Assembly: GCA_036677805.1 (NCBI GenBank) | Contig: JAVBVS010000031.1 | Span: 1-64,000 of the forward strand | DNA: 64,000 nt | Direction: 5' to 3' | DNA from: SIG78 sp036677805 | Lineage (GTDB): Bacteria > Verrucomicrobiota > Lentisphaeria > Victivallales > Victivallaceae | Shown: positions 1 to 8,753 of the stretch, piece by piece | Layout of the letters: every line of letters starts with the position of its first letter | How positions within the stretch are numbered: the first letter of the stretch is position 1 | Made by a program: the position numbers and the translations under genes | Notes under the pieces: model-generated | Seen by the model: only the letters and a program-made list of their open reading frames with translations | What the model was told of the DNA's origin: nothing | Database searches by the model: none

Positions 1-326
1 AATTCCTCGAAGCTTTTCCGGACCGGATTTACCACTGCCACATCAAGGATGCGGCGCTGACGCTCGACGGCGCCAGCGGGATTCTCTCGTCCCACCTCGA
101 CTTCGACCAGCCGGGACGGGGATGGAATTTCCGCAGTCCGGGCCATGGTCAGGTCGATTTTGAAGGCGTGATCCGCGCGCTGAACCGCATCGGCTACGTC
201 GGGCCGCTCTCGGTCGAATGGGAGGATTGCGGCATGGAGCGCGGATATGGCGCGAAAGACGCCTGCAACTTCACCCGCAGAATCGACTTCACTCCCTCCA
301 ATATCCGGTTCGACGACGCGTTTTAA
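1..326 (+). CDS. Sugar phosphate isomerase/epimerase-like protein, C-terminal part
   Basis: This is the 3' end of a gene cut by the window edge; about 107 codons are visible, read from base 3 to the TAA at 324. The protein contains IYHCHIKDA, then SPGHGQVDF, then YVGPLSVEWED near the end. These match the C-terminal strands of the xylose-isomerase-like TIM barrel, where His, Asp and Glu bind a divalent metal (the late Glu in SVEWED is typical). It probably interconverts a sugar or inositol derivative in the cytoplasm. The specific substrate cannot be told from this fragment. No gene follows on the same strand for over 1.4 kb. Confidence 0.75.
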   Translation, partial: FLEAFPDRIYHCHIKDAALTLDGASGILSSHLDFDQPGRGWNFRSPGHGQVDFEGVIRALNRIGYVGPLSVEWEDCGMERGYGAKDACNFTRRIDFTPSNIRFDDAF

Positions 327-778
327 ACTCATTCCAGGGAGAAACCCGTGCGATGCAGAAAGCCGCCTCGTACGGGTTGTTTTTGCAATCGGGTATTACC
401 CGGCAATGCTGCAATTGTCTCCGCCATCGCAATTAATTTCACAGAGTCGGTATCTTTTTCCATGCGCCGGCATCAACCGACGGAGCCCCCTGCAATAAGA
501 TGGACAGCAGACTCCGGATTTGCCGGACCGTTTCCCGAGACGGGGCCGATCCATCCCCGGAAGACCCTTGATCATCCGGCAACGCGATATTCAGCGTCCG
601 CGTGGAACCGTCCGCCATCAGAACGCCATACCGCGGCAAAATCACCGTCTTTCGCCATTCCGGCGGCCATCATCCGCACGATTTGCCGGACCTCTCGCCT
701 TGGGGCGACTGGATTCTCCGGCGTGGCATCGGCATGGATTGATCCGCGGGAATCTTTTTCGTGCCGCACACGGCGGCT
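327..778. other. Long gap with no convincing gene
   Basis: About 450 bases separate the isomerase-like gene from the AraC gene. The only candidate is a minus-strand reading frame of 68 codons with a GTG start (645 down to 439), encoding a peptide that begins ILPRYGVLMADGS. It has fairly GC-rich third positions but no clear ribosome-binding site and no family I recognise. It could be a decayed gene end. No strong promoter or terminator was seen. Confidence 0.3.
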
Positions 779-1600
779 TCAGGTTGCGGACCGGCTCGTA
801 CCGTCCGGTCCGCCTTCCGGCTGGCGGCGCAATGTTTTCGGCGCGGCGCCGAACCGCTTTCTGATGGCGTTGGAGAGATGGAAGCTGTTGGAGTAGCCGA
901 GTGCGGCCGCGATCTCCTTGAGGGTCCGATCACGGTTGCGCAGCAGGCCCAGCGCGGTCTGAAGCTTGAGTTCGTCGCCGTACTGTTTCGGACTTTTCCC
1001 GGTTTCCGCTTCGAAGCAGCGGCGGAAATGGCGCACCGACAAGCCGCAGCTGCGGGCCAGCGCTTCCACCCGGCACGGCGCGTCAAGATGGTAGTGCATG
1101 TACTCCAGCGCGGCCGCGATTCGGGAGTCTTCGCCGCCGGATTCCGGAATCCAGTGCCAGAGCAGCTCCTGAAATTCCGCCATCGCCAGTCGGCGGCGCC
1201 TGGCGTCCGGCGCGCGAAGCCCCGGCAGGACGGCTGCGGCTTTTGCGGGGCCGTCCGGAAATTCCGCCCGGTATGGACGGCATAATTCAAAGGGGATTGC
1301 GCCATAGGGATGTCCCGCCCACCAGCTGAAGCGCCACGGTGCGGCGGTCGTGCGGTAACGGTGCAGTTCCGCACCGGAGACGGCGAAGAAATCACCTGCC
1401 GCCAGCGTTATCCGGCGGCCGTCCGCCAGACGCAATTCGCCCTGTCCTGCTTCGGTGTGAATCAAAATCAGTTCCCGTCCTGTATTGTGACGGTGGACAT
1501 CGTAGGTCCGGTCCGCTTCCACCAACCAGGCGGCGGTGATTTCGAAGAAGAAAAAACCGCCTTGCGCCGCCGGCGGCAGGAGTGCGAATTCTTCTTTCAT
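779..1600 (-). CDS. AraC-family transcriptional regulator
   Basis: A 273-residue protein with an N-terminal cupin-like sensor region (about residues 15-95, HRHNTGRELILIHTEAGQGEL) and a C-terminal double helix-turn-helix of AraC/XylS type (about 175-258: VEALARSCGLSVRHFRRCF and LKEIAAALGYSNSFHLSNAI). The frame is open further upstream, but I chose the ATG at 1600 because the cupin begins shortly after it and AGGAAA lies about 13 bases before it. It is divergent from the uroporphyrinogen-decarboxylase-like gene at 1777, so it most likely controls that gene and perhaps the isomerase-like gene. The ligand is probably a small sugar, as is common for such cupin-AraC proteins. Confidence 0.9.
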   Translation of the reverse strand: MKEEFALLPPAAQGGFFFFEITAAWLVEADRTYDVHRHNTGRELILIHTEAGQGELRLADGRRITLAAGDFFAVSGAELHRYRTTAAPWRFSWWAGHPYGAIPFELCRPYRAEFPDGPAKAAAVLPGLRAPDARRRRLAMAEFQELLWHWIPESGGEDSRIAAALEYMHYHLDAPCRVEALARSCGLSVRHFRRCFEAETGKSPKQYGDELKLQTALGLLRNRDRTLKEIAAALGYSNSFHLSNAIRKRFGAAPKTLRRQPEGGPDGTSRSAT

Positions 1601-1776
1601 ATGCTTATGGCCGTTTCCTGTATTTTTTTGACGGACTTTTCTTTTGTAATTTACTCCCGATCCGGGTATATTCAAGTCAGGGAAAACGATTCAGGGAAAA
1701 ATCGGGCGCGGCTTTCCGGAATGCGGAAAGGGTGTATGCCTCAGGCCGCCGCGCCGGAAAAAAGGAGTCTGCGACC

Positions 1777-2847
1777 ATGCCGAGAGCCATCATCGATTTC
1801 AATCCGGAATATCTGCATCGCTTCTGCGGCGCGGATTTCGGGCTGCGCTATCATACCGATCCCCTTTATCGTGAAGAGCAGGATGGCGCGGTCGCGGCGG
1901 CGCTGCGGCAGCGCTTTCCGGAATATCCGAGTTTGTTTCCCGCGCCGGAAGAGCGTGTGGAAATCGGCTGGGGGCTTCAGCCGCTGGATTTTCTGAACGC
2001 GGCGCGCGGCGCGCGCATGGCTTATGCTTCCGACGCGGCGATCCAGAGCATCGACCGCTCGCTGGCGCGGCTCGATTGCCCGGCGGCGATTATGGCCGAA
2101 CCGGATATCGATTGGGATCAAAATCCGGTGTGGCGCGATCTCTTGCGCCAGATCGGGCAGCTGCGCTGCCGTTATCCCGGGCGCAAGGTTACCTGGGTCC
2201 AGAGTATGGTGATTCCGGACCGGTCGGCGCGGCGCGGGGGACTTTCACTTCATTCGCCGTACACGACGGCGTTCCGGCTGCTGGGCGAGGATATCTTTCT
2301 GCTGATGTATGAGGAGCCGGAGACCGCGGAAATGCTTTTCGACTACATCTACCGGCAATACCGCCGGAGTTTTGAGCGGGCGGCGGTATTGTTCGACTGC
2401 CGGCTGGATTACATTCACTTCGGCGATTGCGCCGCGACCATGCTGTCGCCGGAGCTTTTTGCACGGTATAATCTGAAGTTCATGCAGCGCTGCGCGGCGG
2501 CGGACCGGGTCGCCATCCACTGGCATTCCTGCGGTCCCTCGACCCATCTCCTGCCGCTGGCGGCGGAGATTCCGAATCTCCGCCGGGCGGAGCTGGGTGC
2601 GCATACCGATCTCAAGCTCGCGCGCCGGTTCCTGCCACAGGCCGAAATTCTCGCCTATTACAGCGCCGGGGAACTGCTCAACCAGACGCCGGACGAGGTC
2701 GAACGGCATTTTCAGACCATGTGCGAGGCGCTGGAGGACCGTTTCATCATTTGCGCCAGTTCGGTGGATTCAGCCACCGATCCGGCGTCGCTGGACCGGT
2801 ATCTGGCGCTGGCCGAAAAACTCAACCGGTCATTTCGCGCCGCATAG
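1777..2847 (+). CDS. Uroporphyrinogen-decarboxylase-like (URO-D superfamily) protein
   Basis: A 356-residue cytoplasmic protein related to uroporphyrinogen decarboxylase and cobamide-dependent methyltransferases. HFGDC (214-218) and HWHSCG (248-253) fit the URO-D barrel; the His-x-Cys pattern recalls the zinc ligands of MtbA/MtaA-type methyltransferases. No other haem genes are nearby and the neighbours are carbohydrate genes, so true haem synthesis is unlikely. These URO-D paralogues are common in Lentisphaerota and other PVC bacteria with unknown function. The start at 1777 has AAAGGAG nine bases upstream; the same frame is open upstream to 1582 but lacks such a site. Confidence 0.8.
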   Translation: MPRAIIDFNPEYLHRFCGADFGLRYHTDPLYREEQDGAVAAALRQRFPEYPSLFPAPEERVEIGWGLQPLDFLNAARGARMAYASDAAIQSIDRSLARLDCPAAIMAEPDIDWDQNPVWRDLLRQIGQLRCRYPGRKVTWVQSMVIPDRSARRGGLSLHSPYTTAFRLLGEDIFLLMYEEPETAEMLFDYIYRQYRRSFERAAVLFDCRLDYIHFGDCAATMLSPELFARYNLKFMQRCAAADRVAIHWHSCGPSTHLLPLAAEIPNLRRAELGAHTDLKLARRFLPQAEILAYYSAGELLNQTPDEVERHFQTMCEALEDRFIICASSVDSATDPASLDRYLALAEKLNRSFRAA

Positions 2848-2941
2848 CCGCAAGAAACGGCGCGGACCGGCAAAAACCTTCCCCCCGGAGATTTTTTCCC
2901 ATCCGTGCCGCAGCGGTCCGGCTGTCGCTATGCTTTTCGGA

Positions 2942-5900
2942 TCAATCTTCGACGGCGAAAATGATCGTCCGCGGTTTCCGGTTTTCAAACGTGTATTCGG
3001 TGTACCGGGCATCGGGATGGTCCGGTCTGGGCCAGAGCTGGCGCAATTTTTTGCCGGCGGGGCCAAGCAGCTTGCGCGGGCCGGGATGTTTGCCGGTATG
3101 GAGCGCCATGTAACTCGCGCAATAATACACCGCATCGTCGTCGCGGCTGAAAATCGCCACTCCGGCGCGCTCGGCGATGGTCCGCAGCATCGTGGTGGAG
3201 AGCTTCGGCACCGCGCTGAAGTAATTGCGCCCATTGCGTACCAGCGCCGGAGCGCCGTCGGTTGGGAACACCGCCAGCGTTTCCTCGGCCCGGGCCGGGC
3301 GCAGGGTGGGAGCGAAGGTGTCCTGACAACCCCAGTTCGAACCGTCGCCGTATCGGATGACGCCGCCGCGGCGGGTATGGTCGAAGCTCAGCGCGCTGCC
3401 GGTCAGCGCTTCGGCCAGCGCCGGATCGCAGCCCTTTTCATCGAAGATCCCCGGTGCATAGTACCACAGCGCCGTCGCATGGTTGCGATTGAGTTTGTCC
3501 AGGATTGCGGCGCGCTGTTCCGCGGTCAGGCAGAAGGTGTTCAGGAAGATGTAGAGCTTGTAATCCGGTGCGTCGGGCAGCAGCACGTCATCAAGCAGGT
3601 ATTCGTCGAAAGGCGCGCCGATGCGGCCGATCTGTTCGCGTCCGAAGATCAGTTGCATCACCACATCGTCCCGGTTTGTGGGCCAATCAGCGATCTGCCG
3701 CATGTAGCTCAGCGAAATGTCGCTCATGACCACCGCGATTTCAGCTTGCGGCGTGGTGTCGTGATTGACCGCGTCGCCGGCGATCTGCCGGAGTTCGCCG
3801 AAAGTCGCCATCAGCTCCGGATCGTCGAACCAGTTGCGGGCGCCGCCGGAGAGATCGTAAAAATACATTCCCGCCGCGCCGCACAAGCCTTTGGCGAATT
3901 CCCGGGCGGCCATTTCCGAGGTCGCTTCGGCGTCGTGCATGCTGTAGGCGTAACCGGGCGGATCGGTGAGGTGGGTCCGGGTGTCGTCCTCGTTGAGCCA
4001 CAGCTTGTTGTGCAGCCGGAGACTGGCCGGGGGCGGGAAGTCGAACGACGAAGTGCCGCCGACGTCGCGGAAGATGTCGAAATAGTTGAGCGGGCCGCCG
4101 TAAAGGTCGATATACGGCGTCGTTACCGCCCGGTGCTGCTTGAAGTAGCCGACGTTTTCGCCCATCCAGGTGCCGCCGAGGTCAATGATATGACCGTAGA
4201 GCGCGCCCACCACCGCCGTATTGGCGGTGGCTTCCTTGAACAGCTTGCCGTAATATTCGATGCCGTCGCAGACCACGTCGGAATGCGCTTCGGCATAATC
4301 GAGTACATTGCGCACTTTGGCCGGGTCGCGGAATACGCCTTCGGCCGCCAGCCGCTCCTCGCGGCTCGGAATCGGCGCGGCGGCCAGCGTCACCGCCGGA
4401 TTGTTCCATGCCTGTTGCAATGCATCGTCGCTTCGGTATTTGCGCTTCAGCCAATTCCGAAAATAGGTCTGCATCGGTTTGCTGTAGTCGCTCAGCGTGT
4501 TGGGGGTTTTGGGGTTGTCGCTGCCCCAGTAGTGCATCCACTGGCCTTCTTCGCCTTCATAGATGAAATATCCGACCACTTTGTCCGCATAGGGCGCCTG
4601 ACGGATGTGCTCAATGAGCTTGCGGATGCCGTTGCCGGCGGTTTCGCGCCATTGGAGCGAGGCCAGTGAAGGATTGCCGCGAACCGCCCCGGCGTCGAAA
4701 CGGGCGCATTCGTCGGGATATCTGGCGGTAAACCACCCCGGCACGCTGTCGCGCAGTTCGATGCGGACGAAGAGCTTCGCGTCGGGATTGCCGGCCAGCG
4801 CCAGGGTAATCACCTGATCGGTTTTGGCGAATGTGACTTCGCCTTCGCGCGGCATTTCCAGAATGGTGTAGACCGAATAAAAATCAATCTTTTCCGCGCT
4901 GAACCGCCGCCCGCTGGCCTCGACCGTGTCGGCGTAGCGGTTGGCGTGCATCAAAAGGTAATAAGGCTGGCCGTCGACGAAAAGCGTGGATACGCCGCGA
5001 TGCCGCCGCATTTCCGAAACCGGCGGCGCGGCCTTCCGGGCATTGGCGATCGTGACCTTCGGCTGGTAGGGGTGGCCGTTGCGGGTAAGGCGGAAACCCG
5101 GCGTTTCAAAGCGGATTTCGTATTCGCCCGGCACCATGAAGGGGTTGACCGTCAGCGGCACGGTCAGCGTCTGGGTCGCCGCCTTGCCGTCGATTATCCC
5201 GAGCGAGCCCTGCCAGAATTCGCAACCGTCCCGGCAGAGCATGATTTTGCCGGGGACACCGGGCGTCGTTCCAGGCGTCCGGTTGGCAAGCTCGAAGCGG
5301 AATTCGTAATGTTCGCCCGCCGCCAGCGTGGCCGGAATCGGCGCTGCGGCCAGCTCCAGGCCGGTTCGGGCGCCATGCACGACATAGGGCACCGGCCCCC
5401 AGTCGCCGTGGGGCGGACGGCAGAGTTCGACCGCCTGTTGCCAGGAACGGTCGTCGAATTCCAGTGCTTTCCAGTTGCCCGAAGCGTCGCCCGGAGTCAC
5501 CTTCCAGCTCGAATCGGTCTTCACTTTCCGGGTGGAGCCGTCGGCGAATCGGAAGTCGATCTCCGCCAGCAGCCCGGCGCTGTAGCGGTACTGCACCACT
5601 TTGGCGGTAACGATGTTTTTGCCGGCGTGGAAAAACGCCGTCACATTGCGGTCGGCGGGGTGCTTCCAGCTGGTGCCGCCGCCGACGGGTTTGCCGTTGA
5701 TTGCGATTTCACCGCCATCGTCGGCCGCGCACTGAATCCACGCCGCCACCGGCGCCGAAGGCAGGTCAATCACCCGCCGGAAACAGGCGTTCACGCTGTC
5801 CACGCGTTCGACCGTATACCAGATCCAATTGGCATCCCAGTTGTCAACCGGATAATCGGGCAGGCGCAGAATCGCGTCGTCGAAGACCGGATGTTCTTCT

Positions 5901-7195
5901 CCGGCTGCAAATTCCAGCAGAATCTTGCGCGTTTCCGGCAGTGCGCCGAGGTCGATTACCCAGGAATCTCCGGCCGGAGCGACCGGAACCGCCTGCGGGG
6001 GATCGAAACGCTGTTCCGGTTCGTTCCAGCAGGCCGCCGCCAGCTGTTTCGGGGCCGGGGCGTCGGTGACCAGCTGGAGCGAAGCGAGTTTTTCCGGATT
6101 GCGCCAGGAAATTTCCAGCGTTGGCCGCTCCGGCTTGCGGAAAAATGGACTCTTCAGCAATCTGCCGTTCAGAAGCTCGACCTCGCCGAACTTGAAGTAG
6201 GCCAGCGCGGTGAAGTCGCGCCCCGGCAGCGCCGCCGGGGCCTGAATCGGCCGGAACCGGATGTCCTTGAACCGCGCCGTGCCTACGCCCTCCGCCGGTC
6301 CGGCCGCCGGTTGGAGCATCAGGACTGCCCCGGTCGTGCCTTGGGGCCAGTCGGCGGCGGCAATTTTGACCGCGCACCGGCGCCATTCCGGCGCGGTCAG
6401 GTTGTCGCTGCCGAAATCGGCCAGCCGTTTGCCCGCGGCGTCGACCGCGAACACGAAGCCCCGGGTCGCCGTGGTCACGTCAACCGGCAAGGCGGAAAAT
6501 TGGAATTCATAGTCCAACGCCGGATCGACCGGCAACCGTTTGACCGTGGTCAGATAGCTGCCCGCATCGGCGGCGGAATCGGTCAGCTCAAAGACTTCCC
6601 CGGCGTCCGGCAGGTGGCGCAACACAACCGGCATGCCCTCCCAGTTTTCCGGATCGAGTCCGATCCGGGTTGGATCGGCCGTCTCGGTATCCCGGACCAG
6701 ACTCAAACCCCGGAAGGCGGCTTCGCCGGTTTCCGTCGCCGCGCCGGTCGCCGGCTGGAGGGAAATCCGCACCGCCGCAGCATTGGGCGGCCACTGTTCG
6801 GGCGCAATCCGGAGTTTCAGTCCCACCCAGTCGCTGTCGCCGGAGACGCCGTTGCTGCCGAAAGAGGCCAACCGTTTGTCCGCCGGGTCAAAGACCTGAA
6901 CGTAAGCCTTGGCTGCGCTCGACACCCCGTGACTGCGAATCATACCGCACAGCAGGTAGCCTGAAGCGCGGTCGATCGGAATCCGGTCGCTGATGACATA
7001 GACCGCGTCGGTAGTCGACCGGTCGCGCAGAACCAGCTCCGGATCGCCGGACTCCCGGACGATCTCGCCCGGGCCGCCCTCCCAGTGCGCTTTTCCGGCG
7101 GCGAAATTGCCGTTGAGCAAGAGGTTGTTTCCGGCCGTCGCCGGCAGCGCCGCCAGCAGCAACAGCGGCAGGCGGGTGATATTTCGCAGGAACAT
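2942..7195 (-). CDS. Very large secreted multidomain glycoside hydrolase-like protein (GH-A clan, GH42-like)
   Basis: A 1417-residue exported protein. Residues 1-21 form a Sec signal peptide (LPLLLLAALPATAG). Two carbohydrate-binding-like sandwiches follow (about 23-160 and 170-330, both with the pattern RLASFGS/RLADFGS and AVRISLQPA/AVLMLQPA, so probably duplicated). Next is a region like the N-terminal domains of GH78 (about 455-600, NWIWYTVE and FDDRSWQQA), then a TIM barrel (about 720-1150). Candidate acids are Glu880-883 (YEGEEGQW) and Glu1069 in LWLNEDDTRTHL, as in GH42-related enzymes. AAGGAG lies six bases before the ATG. It is the last gene of the minus-strand set with a lipoprotein and a pilin. 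Substrate unknown; probably a host or plant glycan. Confidence 0.7.
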   Translation of the reverse strand: MFLRNITRLPLLLLAALPATAGNNLLLNGNFAAGKAHWEGGPGEIVRESGDPELVLRDRSTTDAVYVISDRIPIDRASGYLLCGMIRSHGVSSAAKAYVQVFDPADKRLASFGSNGVSGDSDWVGLKLRIAPEQWPPNAAAVRISLQPATGAATETGEAAFRGLSLVRDTETADPTRIGLDPENWEGMPVVLRHLPDAGEVFELTDSAADAGSYLTTVKRLPVDPALDYEFQFSALPVDVTTATRGFVFAVDAAGKRLADFGSDNLTAPEWRRCAVKIAAADWPQGTTGAVLMLQPAAGPAEGVGTARFKDIRFRPIQAPAALPGRDFTALAYFKFGEVELLNGRLLKSPFFRKPERPTLEISWRNPEKLASLQLVTDAPAPKQLAAACWNEPEQRFDPPQAVPVAPAGDSWVIDLGALPETRKILLEFAAGEEHPVFDDAILRLPDYPVDNWDANWIWYTVERVDSVNACFRRVIDLPSAPVAAWIQCAADDGGEIAINGKPVGGGTSWKHPADRNVTAFFHAGKNIVTAKVVQYRYSAGLLAEIDFRFADGSTRKVKTDSSWKVTPGDASGNWKALEFDDRSWQQAVELCRPPHGDWGPVPYVVHGARTGLELAAAPIPATLAAGEHYEFRFELANRTPGTTPGVPGKIMLCRDGCEFWQGSLGIIDGKAATQTLTVPLTVNPFMVPGEYEIRFETPGFRLTRNGHPYQPKVTIANARKAAPPVSEMRRHRGVSTLFVDGQPYYLLMHANRYADTVEASGRRFSAEKIDFYSVYTILEMPREGEVTFAKTDQVITLALAGNPDAKLFVRIELRDSVPGWFTARYPDECARFDAGAVRGNPSLASLQWRETAGNGIRKLIEHIRQAPYADKVVGYFIYEGEEGQWMHYWGSDNPKTPNTLSDYSKPMQTYFRNWLKRKYRSDDALQQAWNNPAVTLAAAPIPSREERLAAEGVFRDPAKVRNVLDYAEAHSDVVCDGIEYYGKLFKEATANTAVVGALYGHIIDLGGTWMGENVGYFKQHRAVTTPYIDLYGGPLNYFDIFRDVGGTSSFDFPPPASLRLHNKLWLNEDDTRTHLTDPPGYAYSMHDAEATSEMAAREFAKGLCGAAGMYFYDLSGGARNWFDDPELMATFGELRQIAGDAVNHDTTPQAEIAVVMSDISLSYMRQIADWPTNRDDVVMQLIFGREQIGRIGAPFDEYLLDDVLLPDAPDYKLYIFLNTFCLTAEQRAAILDKLNRNHATALWYYAPGIFDEKGCDPALAEALTGSALSFDHTRRGGVIRYGDGSNWGCQDTFAPTLRPARAEETLAVFPTDGAPALVRNGRNYFSAVPKLSTTMLRTIAERAGVAIFSRDDDAVYYCASYMALHTGKHPGPRKLLGPAGKKLRQLWPRPDHPDARYTEYTFENRKPRTIIFAVED

Positions 7196-7316
7196 GCTGA
7201 TCTCCTTGTCTCGTTGGAACCGTCGAATCCCGGCGGCAATTGCGGCTGCCGGAAAAATGAAGAGTAAAACGCGGACTCTCCCGCCGCCGATTTTGCGGGC
7301 CGGAAGCGGGATGGTG

Positions 7317-7352
7317 ATTCCGGCGGCGAGGATTCGGTCGCGTCGCCGGAAT
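7317..7352 (-). terminator. Stem-loop just after the small lipoprotein gene
   Basis: ATTCCGGCG (7317-7325) pairs perfectly with CGCCGGAAT (7344-7352), extended inside by GCGA/TCGC with a two-base bulge. It lies 17 bases past the lipoprotein stop codon on the minus strand. There is no T-run after it, so it may stabilise the upstream mRNA or reduce read-through rather than terminate fully. Confidence 0.4.
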
Positions 7353-7368
7353 GAAAAAGCCGGAGGGA

Positions 7369-7689
7369 TTATTGGGCGGCGCCTTGCTTGAGCTCCTCGC
7401 TCATGGCGATGATCTGATCGGCGGTCTTTTCATCGAGGCTCAGCATGATGCCGAATTCGCCCATGCCGCTGCCGCCGAGCCGCTTCTCCCGTTCCCGGGC
7501 GGCGGCGAAGATCGCTGTCACCGCCGCATCGAGCCGGGCGCGTTTGGGCGCCGAAAGCGAAGCGCGCATGGTTTCCAGACTCGTTTGATAGGTTTCCGCA
7601 TCCTTGGCGTTGATTTTCGGATTGCCGCAGCCGGCCAGCAGGATGCCGGCCAGCGCCGCCAGTGCCATACTCCATAACCACGATCTCAT
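7369..7689 (-). CDS. Small lipoprotein (DUF6694-like)
   Basis: A 106-residue protein with a lipoprotein signal peptide ending in the lipobox LAGC (Cys21), so it is probably anchored in a membrane facing the periplasm. The mature part is short, charged and helical (KDAETYQTSLETMRASL, then KTADQIIAMSEELKQG). It resembles small helical lipoproteins grouped as DUF6694, but I cannot confirm this without a profile search. It sits between the pilin gene (29 bases upstream) and the large hydrolase, and is probably cotranscribed with both. Function unknown. Confidence 0.7.
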   Translation of the reverse strand: MRSWLWSMALAALAGILLAGCGNPKINAKDAETYQTSLETMRASLSAPKRARLDAAVTAIFAAAREREKRLGGSGMGEFGIMLSLDEKTADQIIAMSEELKQGAAQ

Positions 7690-7718
7690 ACTGCGATTCC
7701 TTTCTGAATTCTTCGGGA

Positions 7719-8474
7719 TCAGTTTGTGATATCGTCGTAATAGGACGGGAACCGCGAAAATCCGCCGTCGTAGATGTCACCCTGGTTTTTGGTCAGGGTC
7801 AGGAATTTGCAGTAGCCGCCGAGGTAGAGCGCATTGGCGCCGTTGGGATGGTTGGCGGTGCCGTTGGGGGAATAGCCGGCATGCAGTCCGCCGCCGCTGT
7901 TGTTGCCGGTGATGTCATACCAGATCATTGCGCCGGGATTGTCCCGGCCGACGATTTCGCGCGCCCGGGCCTGGCCCACCGCGGTATCGCCGGAACCGCT
8001 GAACCAGGCGGTCGCTTCAGTCGGATTGAATACGATATAGACGTAGCTCATGCAGACATTGTCGCCGTTGCTGTTGAGGCCGCTGCCCTTGGGCATGCCG
8101 AAATTGGAACTGTCGCTGGGACACTTGTAATGGCGTTCCGCTTCCTGTTCGAACGACTGGCTGGATTTGGTCAGGACGCTCGATTCGGTGCCGAAATATC
8201 CTCCGGATAGCAGCGCTCCCGGAGAGGTGTAGGACGGGTTGTCGATGTAGGGAACATAGCGCACCGAGGCATTGTCCCGAACCATCACCAGATGGTCTTT
8301 GTTGTCGCCGGCGTACATGAGCTCGGCCAGTCCGGTCTGCTTCAGGTTGTTCAGACAGTTGGAGGCCCGCGCCCGCTCCCGCGCCGCCGACAGTGCGGGC
8401 AGCAGCATGGCGGCCAGAATGGCGATGATCGCAATCACGACGAGGAGTTCTATCAAGGTGAATTTTCTGATCAT
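7719..8474 (-). CDS. Type II secretion/prepilin-like protein with degenerate H-X9-DG tail
   Basis: A 251-residue pseudopilin. A very short basic leader MIRK is followed by FTLIELLVV, the prepilin peptidase recognition sequence with Glu5, then a long hydrophobic helix and SAARERARASNCLNNLKQ. Cleavage before Phe5 by a prepilin peptidase is expected. The C-terminus has His followed nine residues later by GG (HPNGANALYLGG), where the family signature has DG. The ATG at 8474 has GAAGGG eight bases upstream; the longer open frame to 8555 runs through the promoter and is rejected. It is the first gene of the pilin-lipoprotein-hydrolase set. Confidence 0.9.
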   Translation of the reverse strand: MIRKFTLIELLVVIAIIAILAAMLLPALSAARERARASNCLNNLKQTGLAELMYAGDNKDHLVMVRDNASVRYVPYIDNPSYTSPGALLSGGYFGTESSVLTKSSQSFEQEAERHYKCPSDSSNFGMPKGSGLNSNGDNVCMSYVYIVFNPTEATAWFSGSGDTAVGQARAREIVGRDNPGAMIWYDITGNNSGGGLHAGYSPNGTANHPNGANALYLGGYCKFLTLTKNQGDIYDGGFSRFPSYYDDITN

Positions 8475-8546
8475 GTTTTTTCCCTTCTCGATTTGGGTGT
8501 GCTTAAAACTTGATATTTGGTAAAAAAAACTTACCGTATTGCCATT

Positions 8547-8575
8547 AGTATACAATTTTCCACTTTACTTTTCAA
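8547..8575 (-). promoter_or_regulatory. Sigma-70-type promoter of the pilin operon
   Basis: On the minus strand, TTGAAA (8575-8570) and TATACT (8552-8547) are separated by 17 bases, near consensus. The leader to the start at 8474 is about 65 bases and contains GGTAA/TTACC flanking an A-run. Confidence 0.75.
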
Positions 8576-8644
8576 CCCTGATATGGAAAAAATCCGAGAT
8601 ATTTTTCTGTAATCCTTCCGGACAAGCGCCGGCAATCGTTTAAA

Positions 8645-8665
8645 TTGGTAAATATTATTTTCCAA
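8645..8665. promoter_or_regulatory. Candidate operator, AT-rich imperfect palindrome
   Basis: TTGGTAAAT-ATT-ATTTTCCAA is a near-perfect inverted repeat (8 of 9 pairs) in the divergent region between the pilin operon and the regulator gene. The half-site TTGGTAAA occurs again at 8517-8524 in the pilin leader. The location suits the adjacent GntR/LacI-type regulator, but no binding data exist. Confidence 0.35.
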
Positions 8666-8683
8666 AAAAAAGCCAATTTTTAT

Positions 8684-8712
8684 TTGAAACCATCCGAAAC
8701 CGGTACTATCTT
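8684..8712 (+). promoter_or_regulatory. Promoter of the GntR/LacI-type regulator
   Basis: TTGAAA (8684-8689) and TATCTT (8707-8712) are 17 bases apart, about 40 bases before the proposed GTG start. Confidence 0.5.
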
Positions 8713-8753
8713 AAACCCGGAAACGCCAGGAAACCGGAACTTTGAGGACCATT

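Noticed and set aside
1621..1656. TTGACG at 1628 as promoter of the URO-D-like gene
   Set aside because: The matching -10 positions (TTTACT or TTACTC) are poor; a promoter is expected here but this one is not secure.
2597..4669. A 690-residue open frame on the plus strand opposite the giant hydrolase
   Set aside because: Antisense shadow; the minus-strand protein has a signal peptide, domains and a good ribosome-binding site.
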